Origin: Conidiobolus incongruus B7586
Taxonomy: Eukaryota > Entomophthoromycota > Entomophthoromycetes > Entomophthorales > Conidiobolaceae
NCBI GenBank assembly: GCA_000697335.1
Contig: JNEM01011617.1
Span: forward strand, 42,293-106,292
Direction: 5' to 3'
DNA length: 64,000 bases
Part shown: positions 26,141 to 39,439 of the stretch, in pieces
Layout of the letters: each line of letters begins with the position of its first letter
Numbering within the stretch: position 1 is the stretch's first letter
The notes under the pieces: generated by a model
Database searches by the model: none
What the model was told of the DNA's origin: nothing
What the model saw: the letters and a program-made list of their open reading frames with translations, nothing else
Made by a program: the position numbers and the translations under genes

Positions 26141-26661
26141 ATTTAAAATATTTTACCCAACTAATTTGATCCAATTAAAAATAGTGAATTTATAGCATGG
26201 ATTAATTTAAATGGTTAAACAAATGTTAATGACTTAATTTAATTTAAACTGAGAAATAAGTTAAATTAATAGTGGTTTTTTGGATTTTATGTAAATATAG
26301 TAATATTCTATAGCTACAGAAAAGTTCAATTTTATTTCGTTTATAATAATGATAATTCAAATTTGAAAATAATAACAAAGGATTCTGTATTGGATTTAAT
26401 TTCTAAGTTTTATGCATTAAAGTTTCATGTTATATTCATTCTTATTACTGATGATAAAATATAAACTAGTTGTCCGGAGTTTTAATTAATATTTGACAGT
26501 GCGTGTGATCATTCAAAGATTAAAATCGCTTAAAATAATATTGATGATCCATAAAAATAAATAAATAAACTTTCAGCTATCATGAATGGATCATAAAATT
26601 TGGTTTGTATTAAAGATTATAGATGATAATTGTTAATCATCCTCTAGTTATGGTTACAAAG
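26141..26661. other. Upstream region of gene C
   Basis: A+T-rich 5' region of gene C without a recognisable operator or other gene. Confidence 0.4.
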
Positions 26662-26670
26662 TATATATAA
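26662..26670 (+). promoter_or_regulatory. TATA box of gene C
   Basis: TATATATAA beginning 76 bp before the ATG. Confidence 0.6.
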
Positions 26671-26737
26671 TACTATAGTGGGCTAATATGCGGCTTAATT
26701 CGAATTGGACATTTGTTATTATTATTAACAGTTCAAA

Positions 26738-27759
26738 ATGGCTGGTGGTCCTCCTCCCATGCCTGCTGCTCTAAAAATTGCTCAGGTTCTAAATCCTATT
26801 GGGTTGGCTTGTTCTGCTCTTGTTTTATTTACTATCTTTATCCTTGGATGTATTAATTCAAAGCATGTCAATCGTATGACTATCAGGTTAATCGCCGCAA
26901 TATCATTTGCTGATTTCATGCTTCATTGGGGTGAATATTTTGCAATGGGAACTAAAAGATATGTTGGTAAACCATATTGTGTCAGTTTAACCACTTTCCG
27001 TGTGTTTACCAGAACTTTCTACTGTTTTACGAATCTTGCCATTGCCTTTCACCTATATAGAGGTGTAGTTAAGCTGAAGAAATCTACTTGGAGGTTTGAA
27101 TTGTTCACTTGGGTTAGTATTGTTTTAGCTATTATTCCCTTTATGATTGTGTATTACTTTTTGGGCATTTTCACAGGTACTCACAAGTCCAGCTGTTATC
27201 CAGCATCAGATAATCCAGTATACAGCCAAGTTTATGACTTTATTTCTTTTACTGTCAACCTTATTACCCTTTTAACATGTGTATATGCTACTTACTCCGG
27301 TCATAAAAGTCTCACCCATTGGATCAATACTTATGCCAATTATCAAATCAATCGCGAAGAAGATCAAAAGCAATTTAAACAAGACAGAAGAAAGATGGCT
27401 GAAAGAGCTTTCCTCTATCCCCTATCCACTGTGATCACTTTACCTTTCAGATGCCTTGTCGATTTCATGGCTGGTTTAAACTACGAACCCGATTGGGGTA
27501 AAACCTTGATGTCTCTTGGTATGGGCTTATCTGGACTCCTTACTCTGATTGTATTTTGTATTGATCCCGCTGTTTGGAAATCAATTGAAAGCTCTAAACA
27601 TCAAATGTACAGCTGGGTTAAAGGTAACATAATTTATCATTCCATGATATAGTTTTCACTAATTTCATTATAGGGAACAAAGGCGTTAAAGGTAATAATG
27701 ATCCTTATAGTCCTGGCTTTGCTTCCTCTACCGATTCTGTGAGACAATTTAATGGTTAA
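26738..27759 (+). CDS. Seven-transmembrane GPCR-like receptor, gene C
   Basis: A 323-residue receptor in the most divergent subgroup, shared with D. The N-terminus has a small Gly/Pro-rich extension (MAGGPPPMPAA), and TM1 starts near residue 19. TM2 carries FADFMLHWGEYF, where other paralogs have ADFTTHLGEYL. Cys81 and Cys153 form the probable disulphide. HLYR is at 105-108, the inner loop has KQDRRKMAERAFLYP (214-228), and DPAVW is at 276-280. The intron 27624-27673 splits Gly296. Exon 2 (27674-27759) encodes a 27-residue tail, NKGVKGNNDPYSPGFASSTD onward, rich in Ser, Gly and Asn and lacking the ELN/LYF motif of the A, G and E tails. Phosphorylation of this serine-rich tail is plausible but not shown. 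Starts at the first ATG after the TATA box. Confidence 0.9.
27624..27673 (+). other. Intron of gene C
   Basis: A 50-bp phase-1 intron, GTAACATAAT...CATTATAG, with CACTAAT as likely branch point about 13 nt from the acceptor. Reading through it would stop after GNIIYHSMI. Confidence 0.87.
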
Positions 27760-29913
27760 ATATCTTAACTTGAGATCAATCAAACCGATTACTTTGACAC
27801 TATTTAATAATTGAATAATAGAGCAATAAACTTGATATATATTACATAATTTTCATTATATTAAATGATGTTATTCTTTTGAATTTTATAATATTTTTTG
27901 AGTTATTGTATGATTGTTGTGTGTAATAAAAAAAATTTTATTTGTATTGTTAAAAATAATATAATACAATTCAAATATCTTCAATAAAATGAAAAATAAT
28001 ATTTATGAAGCTATTTACTATTAGATACCTGGAATGTTCTTTTGTTGATTAAAAATTTTAATATTTTTATTGGATTTCCTTAGTAATGAATATATTAATT
28101 AACCTAATTTTATATAAATCATGTGCCAATTATGAAAATTATTGAATATACCTTTCAATGTGTAATTGAAAGTTAAGTATGGTAGATATCCAGATTATCA
28201 TTTCAACGATATTGGGTCATTTTTCACTTTTTGAGGATTAATTGAAAATTAGTGTTTTAGTTTTATTGTTCTGGTATAGGTAGAAATCAGACTAGTGAAT
28301 TTTAAACAATTGTTAATTGTTCAAATTATTAATGAAAATATTGAAATGCTGATTTTAAATCCAAGATATACCAACATAAATAATATTTTCAAATATTATT
28401 ATACTTGAATCAAATATTGTAAATATATATCCTGAGGGATATATCAATCTCTTGCATTGTTCAATTATTAAGTTCTTGAACAAAGCATGTAATAATAATC
28501 TCTATATAATTAGATTATATTTAACTAAATCTCATTCTTAAAACATACTAATATATGAAAATATTATCTAAAGAATCCAAATTAATGCCAGTATTATATA
28601 TTATCGTCCTTGCTGAAGATATTACTTTAAATAATACAAGTAATATTTGCTTCATAATAATCGTGTAGAGTTTCAAAATAATATTGAAAATATGTATAGA
28701 TACAATATTCTTTTCAAATATACTTCCCTTCACGCTTTTAACAATTAAAATAACCATTTCAAAGTATTTAGTCTATTATTCAGAATGTATTTGCTTTACT
28801 CAAAGATAAGATATATTGTTATTATCCAATAATATGACTTAATATATATAACTTAAAATGATTCACTAAAATGTAAAAAAAATATACAATAGTTATAATA
28901 TTTACTTAACACATAATTATTGTCTTATATTTTTTACACCCGGGAGTCGAATGTGTCAAAATTACACTGAATCATTGATTCAATACAATAGAGGTATCCA
29001 ATAGATTGAAAATAAATTTTCAAGTATAATATATTAACCTTGAATCATTTTAATGCCAAAACTATAACTTTTTTCTCAATCATAATGTTTGATTGATCCA
29101 TTTTGGTTGTTAAAACTAGTAATACTTATTTGGTTTAATTGAATAAAATACCCATGAATACATCACATTTCAAAAATTTTCACCTATAAGAGATTCAATT
29201 ACTTTCCATTATTTTTAATAATATATCATATTTACCGTTTATTCATATGATAAATAATTACATTTAAGATACCATTTAATGATATCAATACTATCAAATT
29301 ATATAAAAAACAATTGATATATGACTATATTCGAAACACATATTTATTCTTATATACAGTAGAATTAAAATTTTATTAAAAAAATATTTAACAAATATTT
29401 CATTAGAAATTTCAATATAAAATTAAAAATGGATTAAATAGTGTGGAAAGTTTAAGTAAAAAAAGATTAAATGACAAAAAATGGTGGATTAAATTAACTG
29501 AAATATTAAATTGAAGATTTTGGATCTATAAATTGAAATTTTTTTTTTCAATAAATACAACCTATCCATTGTAAAATTATAATGTTCGCTTTTATTATCT
29601 GATTGGGATTACAATCCCTTTTATTAAGTTCGATCAAAGAAGTTTTACTTAATAAGTAAACATTGAAACATTTTTTTCTTATCCTATTGATGCTAATATC
29701 AAGTATAAACATCATATTATTTTGAAAGTTTCCAAATTTTTTATATTTGATGTCAGTTGGGAAAATTAGTTAATGTAGATATTATCCACTTTAATAAATA
29801 TATACTTGCTAGAATTTTACCACGGTTAATGATATTTAAAGTTTTTTGATTATTGGATAGATTAGAATAACTGTTTAGCAAGTTGTAATTTTTCAAATCC
29901 TGAATATCAAGGG
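27760..29913. other. Spacer between tandem genes C and D
   Basis: About 2.2 kb of A+T-rich DNA. A small minus frame at 28548-28757 has chance composition. No repeat R1 copy was seen upstream of D. Confidence 0.5.
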
Positions 29914-29921
29914 TATATAAA
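29914..29921 (+). promoter_or_regulatory. TATA box of gene D
   Basis: TATATAAA beginning 72 bp before the ATG. Confidence 0.65.
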
Positions 29922-29985
29922 GAGTTTTTCTATGTGAATTGTTAATCACATATTTTATAATTCGAACTGCAATTAAAAATTGAAA

Positions 29986-30984
29986 ATGGCTGGTGGTCCT
30001 CCTCCTATGCCTGCTGCACTCAAGATTGCACAGGTTTTAAATCCTCTTGGCTTAGCTTGCTCGAGTTTGGTTTTAGCTACACTCTTTGTGCTTGGAATTA
30101 TTAATTTTAAAAATATCAATCGAATGACCGTCCGTTTAATTGCTGCTATTGCGTTCGCTGATTTCATGCTTCATTGGGGTGAATATTTTGCAATGGGAAC
30201 TAAAAGATATGTGGGACAGCCCTATTGTTTTGGTTTAACTACTTTTCGTGTGTTTGGAAGAACCTTTTATTGTTTAGTTAACCTCGCTATTGCTTTTCAT
30301 TTATACAGAGGAATTGTAAAATTGAAACAATCAACGTGGAGGTTTGAATTGTTCACTTGGATGGGTGTGTGCTTCGCAATGATTCCGTTTATGGTGACTT
30401 ACCACTTTTTAAGGGTGTTCACAGGTACTCACAAGTCCAGTTGCTATCCCGGATCAGACTATCCAGCATACAATAGGGCTTATAATATTATTTCAGGTGT
30501 TATCAACCTAATAACAGTTGTCATTTGTGTATCCGTGACTTATATGGGTTATAAGAGTCTTACTAATTGGGTTAATTCTTATGTAACATACCAAATCAAT
30601 CAAGAAGATGATCAAAATGAATTTAGACAATATAAGAAAAGAATTGCACAAAGGGCCTTCCTTTACCCTCTGTCTACTCTAGTCACTCTGCCCTTCCGAG
30701 TTGTGGTTGATTTCTTAGCTGCTGGTGATCGTGAACCAGATTGGGCTAAAACTCTTATGGCATTAGGAATGGGACTTTCCGGCGCCCTCACATTGATTAT
30801 ATTTTGCTTTGATCCTGCTACTTGGAAATCCATCAAACTTGCTAAAATACAATTAGTCTGTTGGATGAGAGGTAAATAGAATTTTTTATTTTTTGATATA
30901 TCCTTTATTAATTTGATTCTAGGAAATAATGATTCTAAGAAGTATGATGATTATCATCTTCAATCAAGGCCAATGAGTGCATAA
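29986..30984 (+). CDS. Seven-transmembrane GPCR-like receptor, gene D
   Basis: Tandem duplicate of C. The first 20 residues, MAGGPPPMPAALKIAQVLNP, are identical, and exon 1 has exactly the same number of codons. The proper start is the ATG at 29986; the frame is open six bases further but only to a TTG. Cys81, HLYR (105-108), Cys153 (SSCYPGSD) and DPATW (276-280, one change from DPAVW) are kept. The inner loop differs from C (RQYKKRIAQR for KQDRRKMAER). Intron 30872-30922 splits Gly296. Exon 2 (30923-30984) encodes the 19-residue tail NNDSKKYDDYHLQSRPMSA, unrelated to the tail of C beyond an initial Asn/Lys/Asp-rich stretch. Total 315 residues. The tail divergence with a conserved core suggests different intracellular regulation of two closely related receptors. 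Confidence 0.9.
30872..30922 (+). other. Intron of gene D
   Basis: A 51-bp phase-1 intron, GTAAATAG...TTGATTCTAG, at exactly the same codon as in gene C. Confidence 0.87.
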
Positions 30985-31795
30985 ACTGTTATCAATAATT
31001 TATCGAATAATATAACAAATATATAATGCGCAGAGTATTAAATTTTTGTCTATATTGATAATTATAAAGTAAATCATAAAAGAACAATAAATATTTGGAA
31101 CTATAGAATATAATTATCTTGGTTTTATTATATTATTATTTCATATATTAAAACTCATTTTTAGAATTTCAAAGTAATTTATTTTTTAATTCGAGTATTT
31201 GCCACTGGAATGAGATTTAACAATGTATATATATATATATATATATACCATAGAATAACTATTAAGCAAAAGGATTTTTCAAATATTTTAAATATACCAA
31301 ATATAACCATCTTGCTTTTTAAGTTATTTATAATTTAGCTTAAAATACCATTTCCAATGATTTTTGAATTAGTAAGGGTTAATACAGTGTACTAATATAT
31401 ATATATATATAAATTATATATTCTTTGAAATGCTTTAATTATTATTATATCATATTAATAATATTATCAATAAGTTAAATAATTTCTACTAATTAGAATA
31501 TTTAAATTTAAACTCTATGATTTGTTTTGATAACAATTTAATAAATATCTATTTACAAACAAATGATATAAAATAATCTTAAAACAGAGTGGAAATAAGA
31601 TGCATAATCTTAAATTTTATGATTTTGGAGAATATATTGTCTTGATTAATATGTATTGATAGTAACTATTATAGATTATCTATTTATACATTAGGATATA
31701 TCTTGCTATATTATTCTATTTCATATCCCAAATTTAAGATATTAATTTTGAAATAATGGTACTTATAATAAGTTAATATAAAAAATTTTAAGATA
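30985..31795. other. AT-rich spacer with microsatellites
   Basis: Contains TA runs at 31225-31247 and about 31397-31411. No gene recognised. Confidence 0.5.
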
Positions 31796-32047
31796 TTATA
31801 ATGATGATAGTACCCTATAGCACAGCCAATGTATGGAATTAATAGCAAGTTCTAAGATTACTAAAGCAAGTGATACATCAATCCATCTAGAATATTTGTT
31901 CCATGTAGAGTTCAAATTAAATAATATATATATATATATATATATCAAGAAATCAAGATAATTTATTGATTTCCAAATATCATGAGGAGTTTCCAAAAAT
32001 CCTAATCGAAGTATTATAATTCTTGATAATATCTCGAAAACAACTCC
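31796..32047 (-). pseudogene. Possible relic of a voltage-gated cation channel domain
   Basis: An 83-codon open frame without an ATG in a G/C-raised stretch. It starts VVFEILSRIIILRLGF, continues ETPHDIWKSINYLDFL and ends VILELAINSIHWLCYRVLSS. The order acidic-x-hydrophobic-Arg, then GF, then a Trp-x3-Asn-x-(Leu/Ile)-Asp-Phe core resembles segments S2-S3 of voltage-gated calcium/sodium channel domains (fungal Cch1 type). The following helix would sit at S4 but lacks its arginine ladder. A TA microsatellite lies inside the frame, coding for the alternating Ile-Tyr stretch. No other channel segment is recognisable nearby, so if real it is an isolated broken piece. An unrelated membrane-protein exon or chance frame remains possible. 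Confidence 0.28.
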
Positions 32048-35000
32048 TTAGAACATAGGGAACTCAATTAAGTAGAAAAAATACACAGGATATTAAAATA
32101 GTTTGTTTATTATATTATCAATTTTATACTTATTATTCTTAAATAAAAGAATATATATATATGGATTGATATATAAATATAAGTTGTGCAAAAATTGTCG
32201 GGAATCCCAAGGATTTCTAGCACCAGTAATATATTGTATTATAATGAGAGTTTATACTAGCCCTATTATGATATCTCAGAACACCACACGATTTGTAACA
32301 ACCAAATAAATGATAGCTATCATATTATATATTTTATTGGGAGTGAAGTTTATATGAAAATATGTATATTGTACTTCTTAATATATTCATTTTTGAATGA
32401 ATTCATAACTTATTCTACTCCATGTTTTTCATGGGGTCCGAAGTAGCCACAATGTATCTAATATACAACTCTAGTAAAATTTATTTGATAATAAATATTG
32501 GTTGCCATTATTTATTTCTTCTTCAGGTAATTTATGCTATAATTATTTTGGGATTATTGAAAGAGTGAGCATATTTATCTAACTAAAAAATATTTTTCAA
32601 ATAAAATTAACTGAAAATATATTGTATATATCAAGTTATAAATATAATTCCTCGGTTTTCAAAATCATGTAGATTTTCATAATGCTCATAAGAAGATTTT
32701 TGATTTCATTTCTGTAAATTTTGAGAGAATAGAAGTATTCAAACAAAATATATTGATATTTTCTTAAACTTACCAGAACTTATAATAAATATATATACCA
32801 GTTTTAAAATGTTATAAAATTTTCCTTTCTTATATGTTAAATAATTTAAACAATATCAAATAATTTTAAATTTGTATATATACTATTTTTTTAAGATTTT
32901 TGAATAATAATTATAGTAATTAGTTTGCCATATCAAAAATTTAATTGAATATTATGAAACATTAGTTTGAGAATCTCTATTGTGCCAGATTTGTTTACCT
33001 TTATATCTCATAAATCCCATGGTTATCAATAGATTAAAGCATATATATTATAATGTAAAATTTGAAAAATAATTGGGAAAATATATGATCATAGTATTAA
33101 AAACTGAAAAATTATATAAACAAATATTTGATATTGTTGAAATTTAATCTATCTTTAAGTAATATAAAAGCATTTTAAACTCCATAAGAAGCCCTTTTTA
33201 TCGCAATAATAAATTATTATTCAAATATTGAAATAAAGATTTGAATAAAGCGTATATAGAGATATTTTATTACATGAGTTTTTAAAATAATATTACCTCA
33301 TTTTAACCTTACTCAATTGTGAAAACCGTTTTATATTTTTTGGATTATTATTTTGATACTTATGGTGCTCTATAATATATATTTATAATATATTCTTATT
33401 TTGATATTTCTATATCTTTTGATGTAAAAGACAATTGATTTTATTACATAATGCACTTACCTTTTATTAATTGAATTTATAGTAATTTTAATGCATGTTA
33501 AGATCTTAGTTGGAATAATGATACAAAGAGTCGTTTAACAACAGAGTTTCTAGTATTCCCTATATTTTAGGGATTAAAACCTATTTACATTATGAATAAT
33601 ATAAATAATTTGCTATAATTAGGTTGAATGTATTATTTATACAATTATTATGGAAGCTCATTCTAAAATTGATGACCTGATTATTATTATCTCATCAATC
33701 ATAATAAATGTTGACAAATATGTATATTTGTATTTTAGTAAAATATAGTAATTTTGAATTACTATTTATTTTTATAAATGCCATTTGAATTAATTTATGA
33801 AAACAGTAAATTTTAAAGTTATTAATGATCCAACAATCGACAAGAATAATTTTATATTACTTTTATTAGAGTTTATATGGACAGATTTAAAATAATTTGC
33901 CTTATGTTATAACATTATAATTTGATTTGTTTTAGATGATTGCAAAACTGAACATTTAAATTTTTGTTCAATTTTGTATATTTAAATTTAATTAAATCAA
34001 AAGTGAAGCAGTTAGATTTCAAATATGAATATAGAGTATCCAAGTTCTCATTCTAGTATTATTAATATTTAAATATTTTGAAACCAGAGGTAAAATTACA
34101 TAATTTAGAATTTAATGAACTGATGAATACTAAAGAAACTATAATATATTAATTTATACATTTTGACCAAATCAAAGCTTAAGTATAAAGAAATAATAAG
34201 ATATATTTCATTTTTATTTTCAACTATTACTTGGATTGATTTAATATATTAAATTTGTTAACATCACATTTAATCAAATATATGTAATAAATTCAAATCA
34301 ATTAAAATTATCATATTTTTATTAAACTTTAAAATATTTAATATATTTTGTAATAGAATATATAATTAAGGATTTTTAAATTGGTTTTATCCAATTGGGT
34401 TATTAGGAATTAAATACTTCTAATATATTCTTTATTCACATAATCTATATATAACAATATCAATTTATATTCCATAAATAAAATAGAAGTTTTTTCAAAT
34501 TAACAACATTCGTAAAACATGACATTAATTTGAAATTTCTGAATTCTATACCTTAAGAGTTGGTTAATTATATAAAATAATAGTAGATTATGTTTAAATA
34601 TCCCTACATTTATGATATATATGATGTCAAACGTGCTATTATATTTATCAAATAATTGGAGATTATTTACTAATTAATTGAATTGATCTCAATTTTTTAG
34701 TGTTTACAAGAACATACTAAATATAATAGATAGCTCAATTCAATTTAAAAAAATTCAACTCCATTATATTATATATTGAATTTGATCAGAAATTCAATTT
34801 ATTAACTACGCAACTATTCGAAATCAAGGTGTCAAGTTATCGTAAAAAACCTACTTTCTTATTAAATGAATCCGATTTTAACAAATTTCTATTACAAAGT
34901 AATGTCATTAAACCAAAATCCTATACCTAACAATTGCTATGGCACAGGCCGATATTCATTTTTCATTCTTTTCAAACTTCAAGGCAAATATATATCTATA

Positions 35001-35819
35001 TTAATATTAAATTATATACTAGTCAAAATATTGTAAAAGGCTAATATATTTCAATAATATTTAATTTTAACATTTATATTGAATAAGGGAATGTGATGCA
35101 TGTCATATAAATATTTAATTTTAAATTGGAAAATGAATTCCTATAAAATAGTAACAATCCGAAACTTTTTGAACAAAACTTAGAATTGCTAACAGTATTT
35201 TATTTAGCTCAAAATTTTAACAAGTATAATATGGCATTATAGTAGAGATAATATTTACCTTTAACTAATTATTGAATATCTGAAATTATATTAAAGAATA
35301 TATAATTAAATAATTTATATAAACATTTATCATTTTTTCATAGTTGTTCATAAACTAAGTTGAATGAATTTAAATTTTTATTTTAATAATTAAAAATCAA
35401 GCCCAAATAATATTAATTTATCAATAAATATCTATAACTTTTTTAATAACAAAACTCAGTACTAGTAGTAATTTGTTAATAATTTTATACTAGTTTCTAT
35501 GATTTACTTTCTAGTTTACAACGTTAATTTTCAAATAAAAAATTAAATTGTAATTGGATTTTATCATTATGTATTTTTAATTTAATAAAACAGTCATGCT
35601 TACATAGATTGATATCTAGTCAGAATGATAGATATGGTAATTAAAACTAGTCCTTTTTAATAAGCAAAGTTCTAATAATTTTAACTTTATCCATCTAGGT
35701 ATTTTTATTTAAAACAATTAATTTGTTAATTGAACTTTACTTATATATATTAATGATATTAGTTTGCTAAAATTGAAAATATATTCTCTTAATAACAAAT
35801 ATTATAAAGTAAAAACTGG
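32048..35819. other. AT-rich spacer
   Basis: The first 260 bp are still slightly G/C-raised, with minus-strand protein-like fragments that may belong to the relic at 31796-32047. The rest is A+T-rich with no recognisable gene. Confidence 0.45.
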
Positions 35820-36720
35820 TGGAATGCTTTATTTTCAATATTTTTACTTAATGATAATATTTTTCCAATTATTTAGGATATATATTTTTAATAATATTTT
35901 TGATTTTCTATCATAGGTATTTTATATATTTATTAATGAAATATGATATATAATGTATCATAATTCATGATTCAACCATTATGATAATTTTTTCAGTATT
36001 TTCAAAAAATTACTATGATATTACAAGTTTTTTGTTTATTATACTTGTTCTATTATTAGATTGTGGATTGATATATGGTATTTATAATTATATATCTTTT
36101 TATTAAATTATAATTAATCTGATATTAAAATATTAGAGCTATAGTACTTTGTTCATCAAAAGATATAATTGATATTTAAAATATCTCTTAATTTTATTAA
36201 TAATATTTGATTAGCTATAAAGATTAGGTAACTTAAATTAGGTGAGTATTTTATACTAGGTATTCTAGTTTTAAGTTAATTAAACCAGTTTGATATACTC
36301 TGTTTTGAAAGCCTTTTGTCACCAAGTGTTACTCGGAGATTTTTGTGAATAATTGATATAAAATTTTGATAAATGACTTATGTTTAATTATGGTAAAATT
36401 TGAAATTCCATACATTTCAGCTATATCAGTTTATTCTAAAATTCCTGTAAAAATCTATATCATATATATCAGGTATAATGAATTATTAGATCGTCCATGT
36501 GTATTTAAAATAATAATAACATAATAATTAAATAATTATGATAGATAAATTGACATTTGATTTCAGTATGGGAAATTACTTTTTGAACTTGTTAATATAA
36601 AATATCCCTGGTTTATAAAATATAAATCACTTTTCTAATCATTCTAACAAATTAGAGGATTTTAATAAATCTCAGGCTTTCCTAAATTACATAGGAGATT
36701 CATTAAAAAAATTGAAATGT
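35820..36720 (+). repeat. Segmental duplication R3, copy 1
   Basis: Direct match to 46220-47040. The strongest landmarks are TAGTTTTAAGTTAATTAAAC against CAGCTTTAAGTTGATTAAAC, GAGATTTTTGTGAATAATTG against AAGATTTTTGTGAATATTTG, and the tract ATTTCAGCTAT further on. Similarity continues past TTTGATTTCAGTATGGGAAA against TTTGATTTAAGTATAAGAAA. Non-coding. It sits 0.8 kb from the 3' end of gene E, while copy 2 sits just 5' of the E-like pseudogene. Confidence 0.65.
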
Positions 36721-37530
36721 ATAATTCATTCGTTTTTCAAAATTTATTTTGAGATATAATGAAAACAACAATTATTCAGTTGAACTTGTATAATAACCAT
36801 ATTAATTAATCTAACGAATGATCTAGGATAATGTTATAATAATTTTTGTTGTATTCAACCTAGCATAAACTAAAAAATATTTTTAATAGATTGAATATAA
36901 CAGGAATTGGATCAATTCGCTATAACTTCTATTTTCAATTACACCCTTCAATTTTGAGAATATTGTTTTTAATCAATCAAAGGCAGGAATAAATATATAA
37001 TAAGGCTAAAAATAATATATAGTATATATTCTTCCTAGAATCTTTGAATATATATTAGTGGTGAGAGCTGTTTTATTAAAATCGAAGTAGTATTGTTGAA
37101 TCACTTAGTATAGGTTTATATATCATTAGAATTCTTATTTAGGAAAATTTTTAATCCTTAGAATGTACATGTGAATTCAAAATTGGGCTTTAAATACCAA
37201 ACTAATTCAATTATATTAATTAAAAGATAAAAAATATAGTTTAATTCAATAATGTATCAAAACTCATGTGATGTTTGTTATATTAAAGTAAAAAATATTC
37301 ATATGCTATATTGCTGTGAATAATGTAACTTTTTGATTGTTCAAACAATCACATACTTGAGCTTTTATATAGAAAATATATCGCTATATATAAATATATT
37401 CGGTAGTTGAAAATAATTTTGATATAAAATTTTATATTAATTTGAGTTTTAATATTTTGTCTAATGAAGAATAATCTATTTACACTTTGGAAGCAGCTCC
37501 AATTCTCTAACGAATTTATTGTTATATAGA
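36721..37530. other. AT-rich spacer downstream of gene E
   Basis: No feature recognised. Confidence 0.45.
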
Positions 37531-38540
37531 TTACATATTTTTCATCTGTTCAAAGTATAAATCGTATTCTCCAACTGGTTCGTTAAGTTCAATATCATTT
37601 ATATTTTCTTTATTAATACCTATATAATACATTTAGAAATAAAATTTATACAATTCTGAATATTTATCTCACCTTTTTGTTTACCAGTAACTTGAGCCTT
37701 GGCGATTGTAATTGCATTCCAAACAGCTGGATCAATTGCGAAAGCAATTCCAGTAAGGACACCAGAAAGCCCGGAACCTGCCACCATCCAGGGAAATATT
37801 TCTGGACGAAAAGAACCAACTCCTACTAAGAAAGCAAAAGTAGCTTCTGCTGGTAATGTAATCAAAGTGGATAGAGGATATAAAAAGGATCTTTGAGCCA
37901 TTCTTTGTCTATCCCTTTTAAAAGTTGATTGATTATCTTGTTCAACCTCATATGTAGCAAATGTATTGATCCATTTTGAGAGACTTCTGTGGCCAGTAAT
38001 AGTAACATAGACGCAAAAAATGATTGTCAAGTAACTAAGTATTCCGGAAAATGCATGAAAGATTTGGTTATTTGTGGGATTAGCGGACCCGGGCGAGCAT
38101 CCACCTTTACTTTTGATGCTAGCGAATACTCCCAAAAAGTGATAGGCAACCATAATTGGAGTAATTACTATGAAAATACTTATCCAAGTAAATAATTCAA
38201 ATCTAAAAGATGGCTTTTTGAGTAATACATAAACGCGGTAGAGATGGAAACTGATCGCAATATTCGTCAAACAATAAAAGGTTCTAGCGAACATACGGAA
38301 GCCAATCAAGCGCTCACAGTATATTGTTTCATTGATATCTTGTCTACCAATCGAAAGATACTCACCTAAGTGGGTAGTAAAGTCAGCAATTGCGATTGCA
38401 GAAATTAAACGGATGGTCATTCTATTAACATGCTTGATATCTATGCACGCTAAAACAATAATAGTGACAAGAACCAAAGTGGAGAACGTCAAACCTATTG
38501 GGTGCAACACTTTGGACATAATTTGAGCAGTAGTAACCAT
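37531..38540 (-). CDS. Seven-transmembrane GPCR-like receptor, gene E
   Basis: A 318-residue receptor and sole intact member of its subgroup. The frame is open for 24 codons upstream, but the ATG at 38540 (MVTTAQIMSKVLHPIG) aligns with other family starts and lies 68 bp after the TATA box, so it is preferred. Cys75 and Cys148 are the likely disulphide pair, HLYR is at 99-102, the inner loop is FKRDRQRMAQR, and DPAVW is at 270-274. The loop before TM3 is unusual, with GRQDINETIYC replacing the GT-x-x-YVG pattern. The loop before TM7 (SFRPEIFPWMVAGSGLSG) also differs from the usual LLPFMAFxKGLTG. Intron 37620-37672 splits Gly290. Exon 2 (37619-37531) encodes a tail with NDIELNE, then DLYFEQMKNM, strongly like those of G and A. 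The pseudogene at 47 kb shares its WNAI motif after DPxV. Confidence 0.89.
37620..37672 (-). other. Intron of gene E
   Basis: A 53-bp phase-1 intron, GTGAGATAAA...TATTATATAG, with CTAAAT near the acceptor. Confidence 0.87.
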
Positions 38541-38600
38541 GGTAATATTTATTTTATTATTTGATATACAATTGAGATAATTATTTAATGATATCCTGAG

Positions 38601-38608
38601 TTTATATA
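38601..38608 (-). promoter_or_regulatory. TATA box of gene E
   Basis: TATATAAA on the minus strand, 68 bp before the chosen ATG. It lies within the stretch that the longer open frame would translate, which argues against the upstream start. Confidence 0.65.
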
Positions 38609-39439
38609 TCAATATATTTTTTATTTAATTTTTCACACATCTTTATAGCTACTATTGGAACTAAAATATAATATTAATTTAATATAGTGATATTTGAATT
38701 GAGAGAATAAGATTTTTTCTAAATCAGAATTTCAACAATATTGAATAATTTTTTATTTTCATTTAGCTATTATCAAAATTGATGTTTCATAAAATATAAA
38801 TACTAGTTTAAATCCTGTTCTGTCGTTGTATATTTTATTGATTTATCTATCTTAGCCATTATCATATAATCCTTTTTAGATCAATATATTTAATGAAATT
38901 ATAGATAGCCCATCTTTTTATCTAGATGTTCTCAATATAAAATCCACTACATTTTTTTTAGATTAAATTAGTTTATATCACTACTTTTACACAAAATTGA
39001 AAGATGATAATATATATTTATGTATAATAAAGTTTTTGGAATAAGTAAACACTACCAAAGCGGTATACTAATCAAATATATATTTTTTATATTATAATTT
39101 AAATTATTAATATTAAATTCGATTTTATTTTACTAAATTAATAAATTGATATATAACATTAATACATCTCTCTTAGGAATTTAAATATATTTGTTTGAAT
39201 TAATTAAATTGCTATTCTATAAAATTCTTCATTTTCTTTTATTAAACATTCATTAATTTATAAAAATTTCAATCCCATTACTAGTGGTAATATGATTTAA
39301 ATGATTGGAAAATTATTCCAAATTTATTTAAATTATTTAATGTCAGTCATGGATATATGGGAATAATTATAAGATTAGCATATTAGAACAATTAAATATC
39401 AAATTGAATTATATATATAATCTTGTAAAAAATTTCATA
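38609..39439. other. Upstream region of gene E
   Basis: A+T-rich, no recognisable operator or gene. Confidence 0.4.

Noticed and set aside
38541-38612. 24-codon N-terminal extension of gene E
   Set aside because: It overlaps the TATA box, is A/T-rich and has no counterpart in paralogs. The internal ATG at 38540 fits the family.
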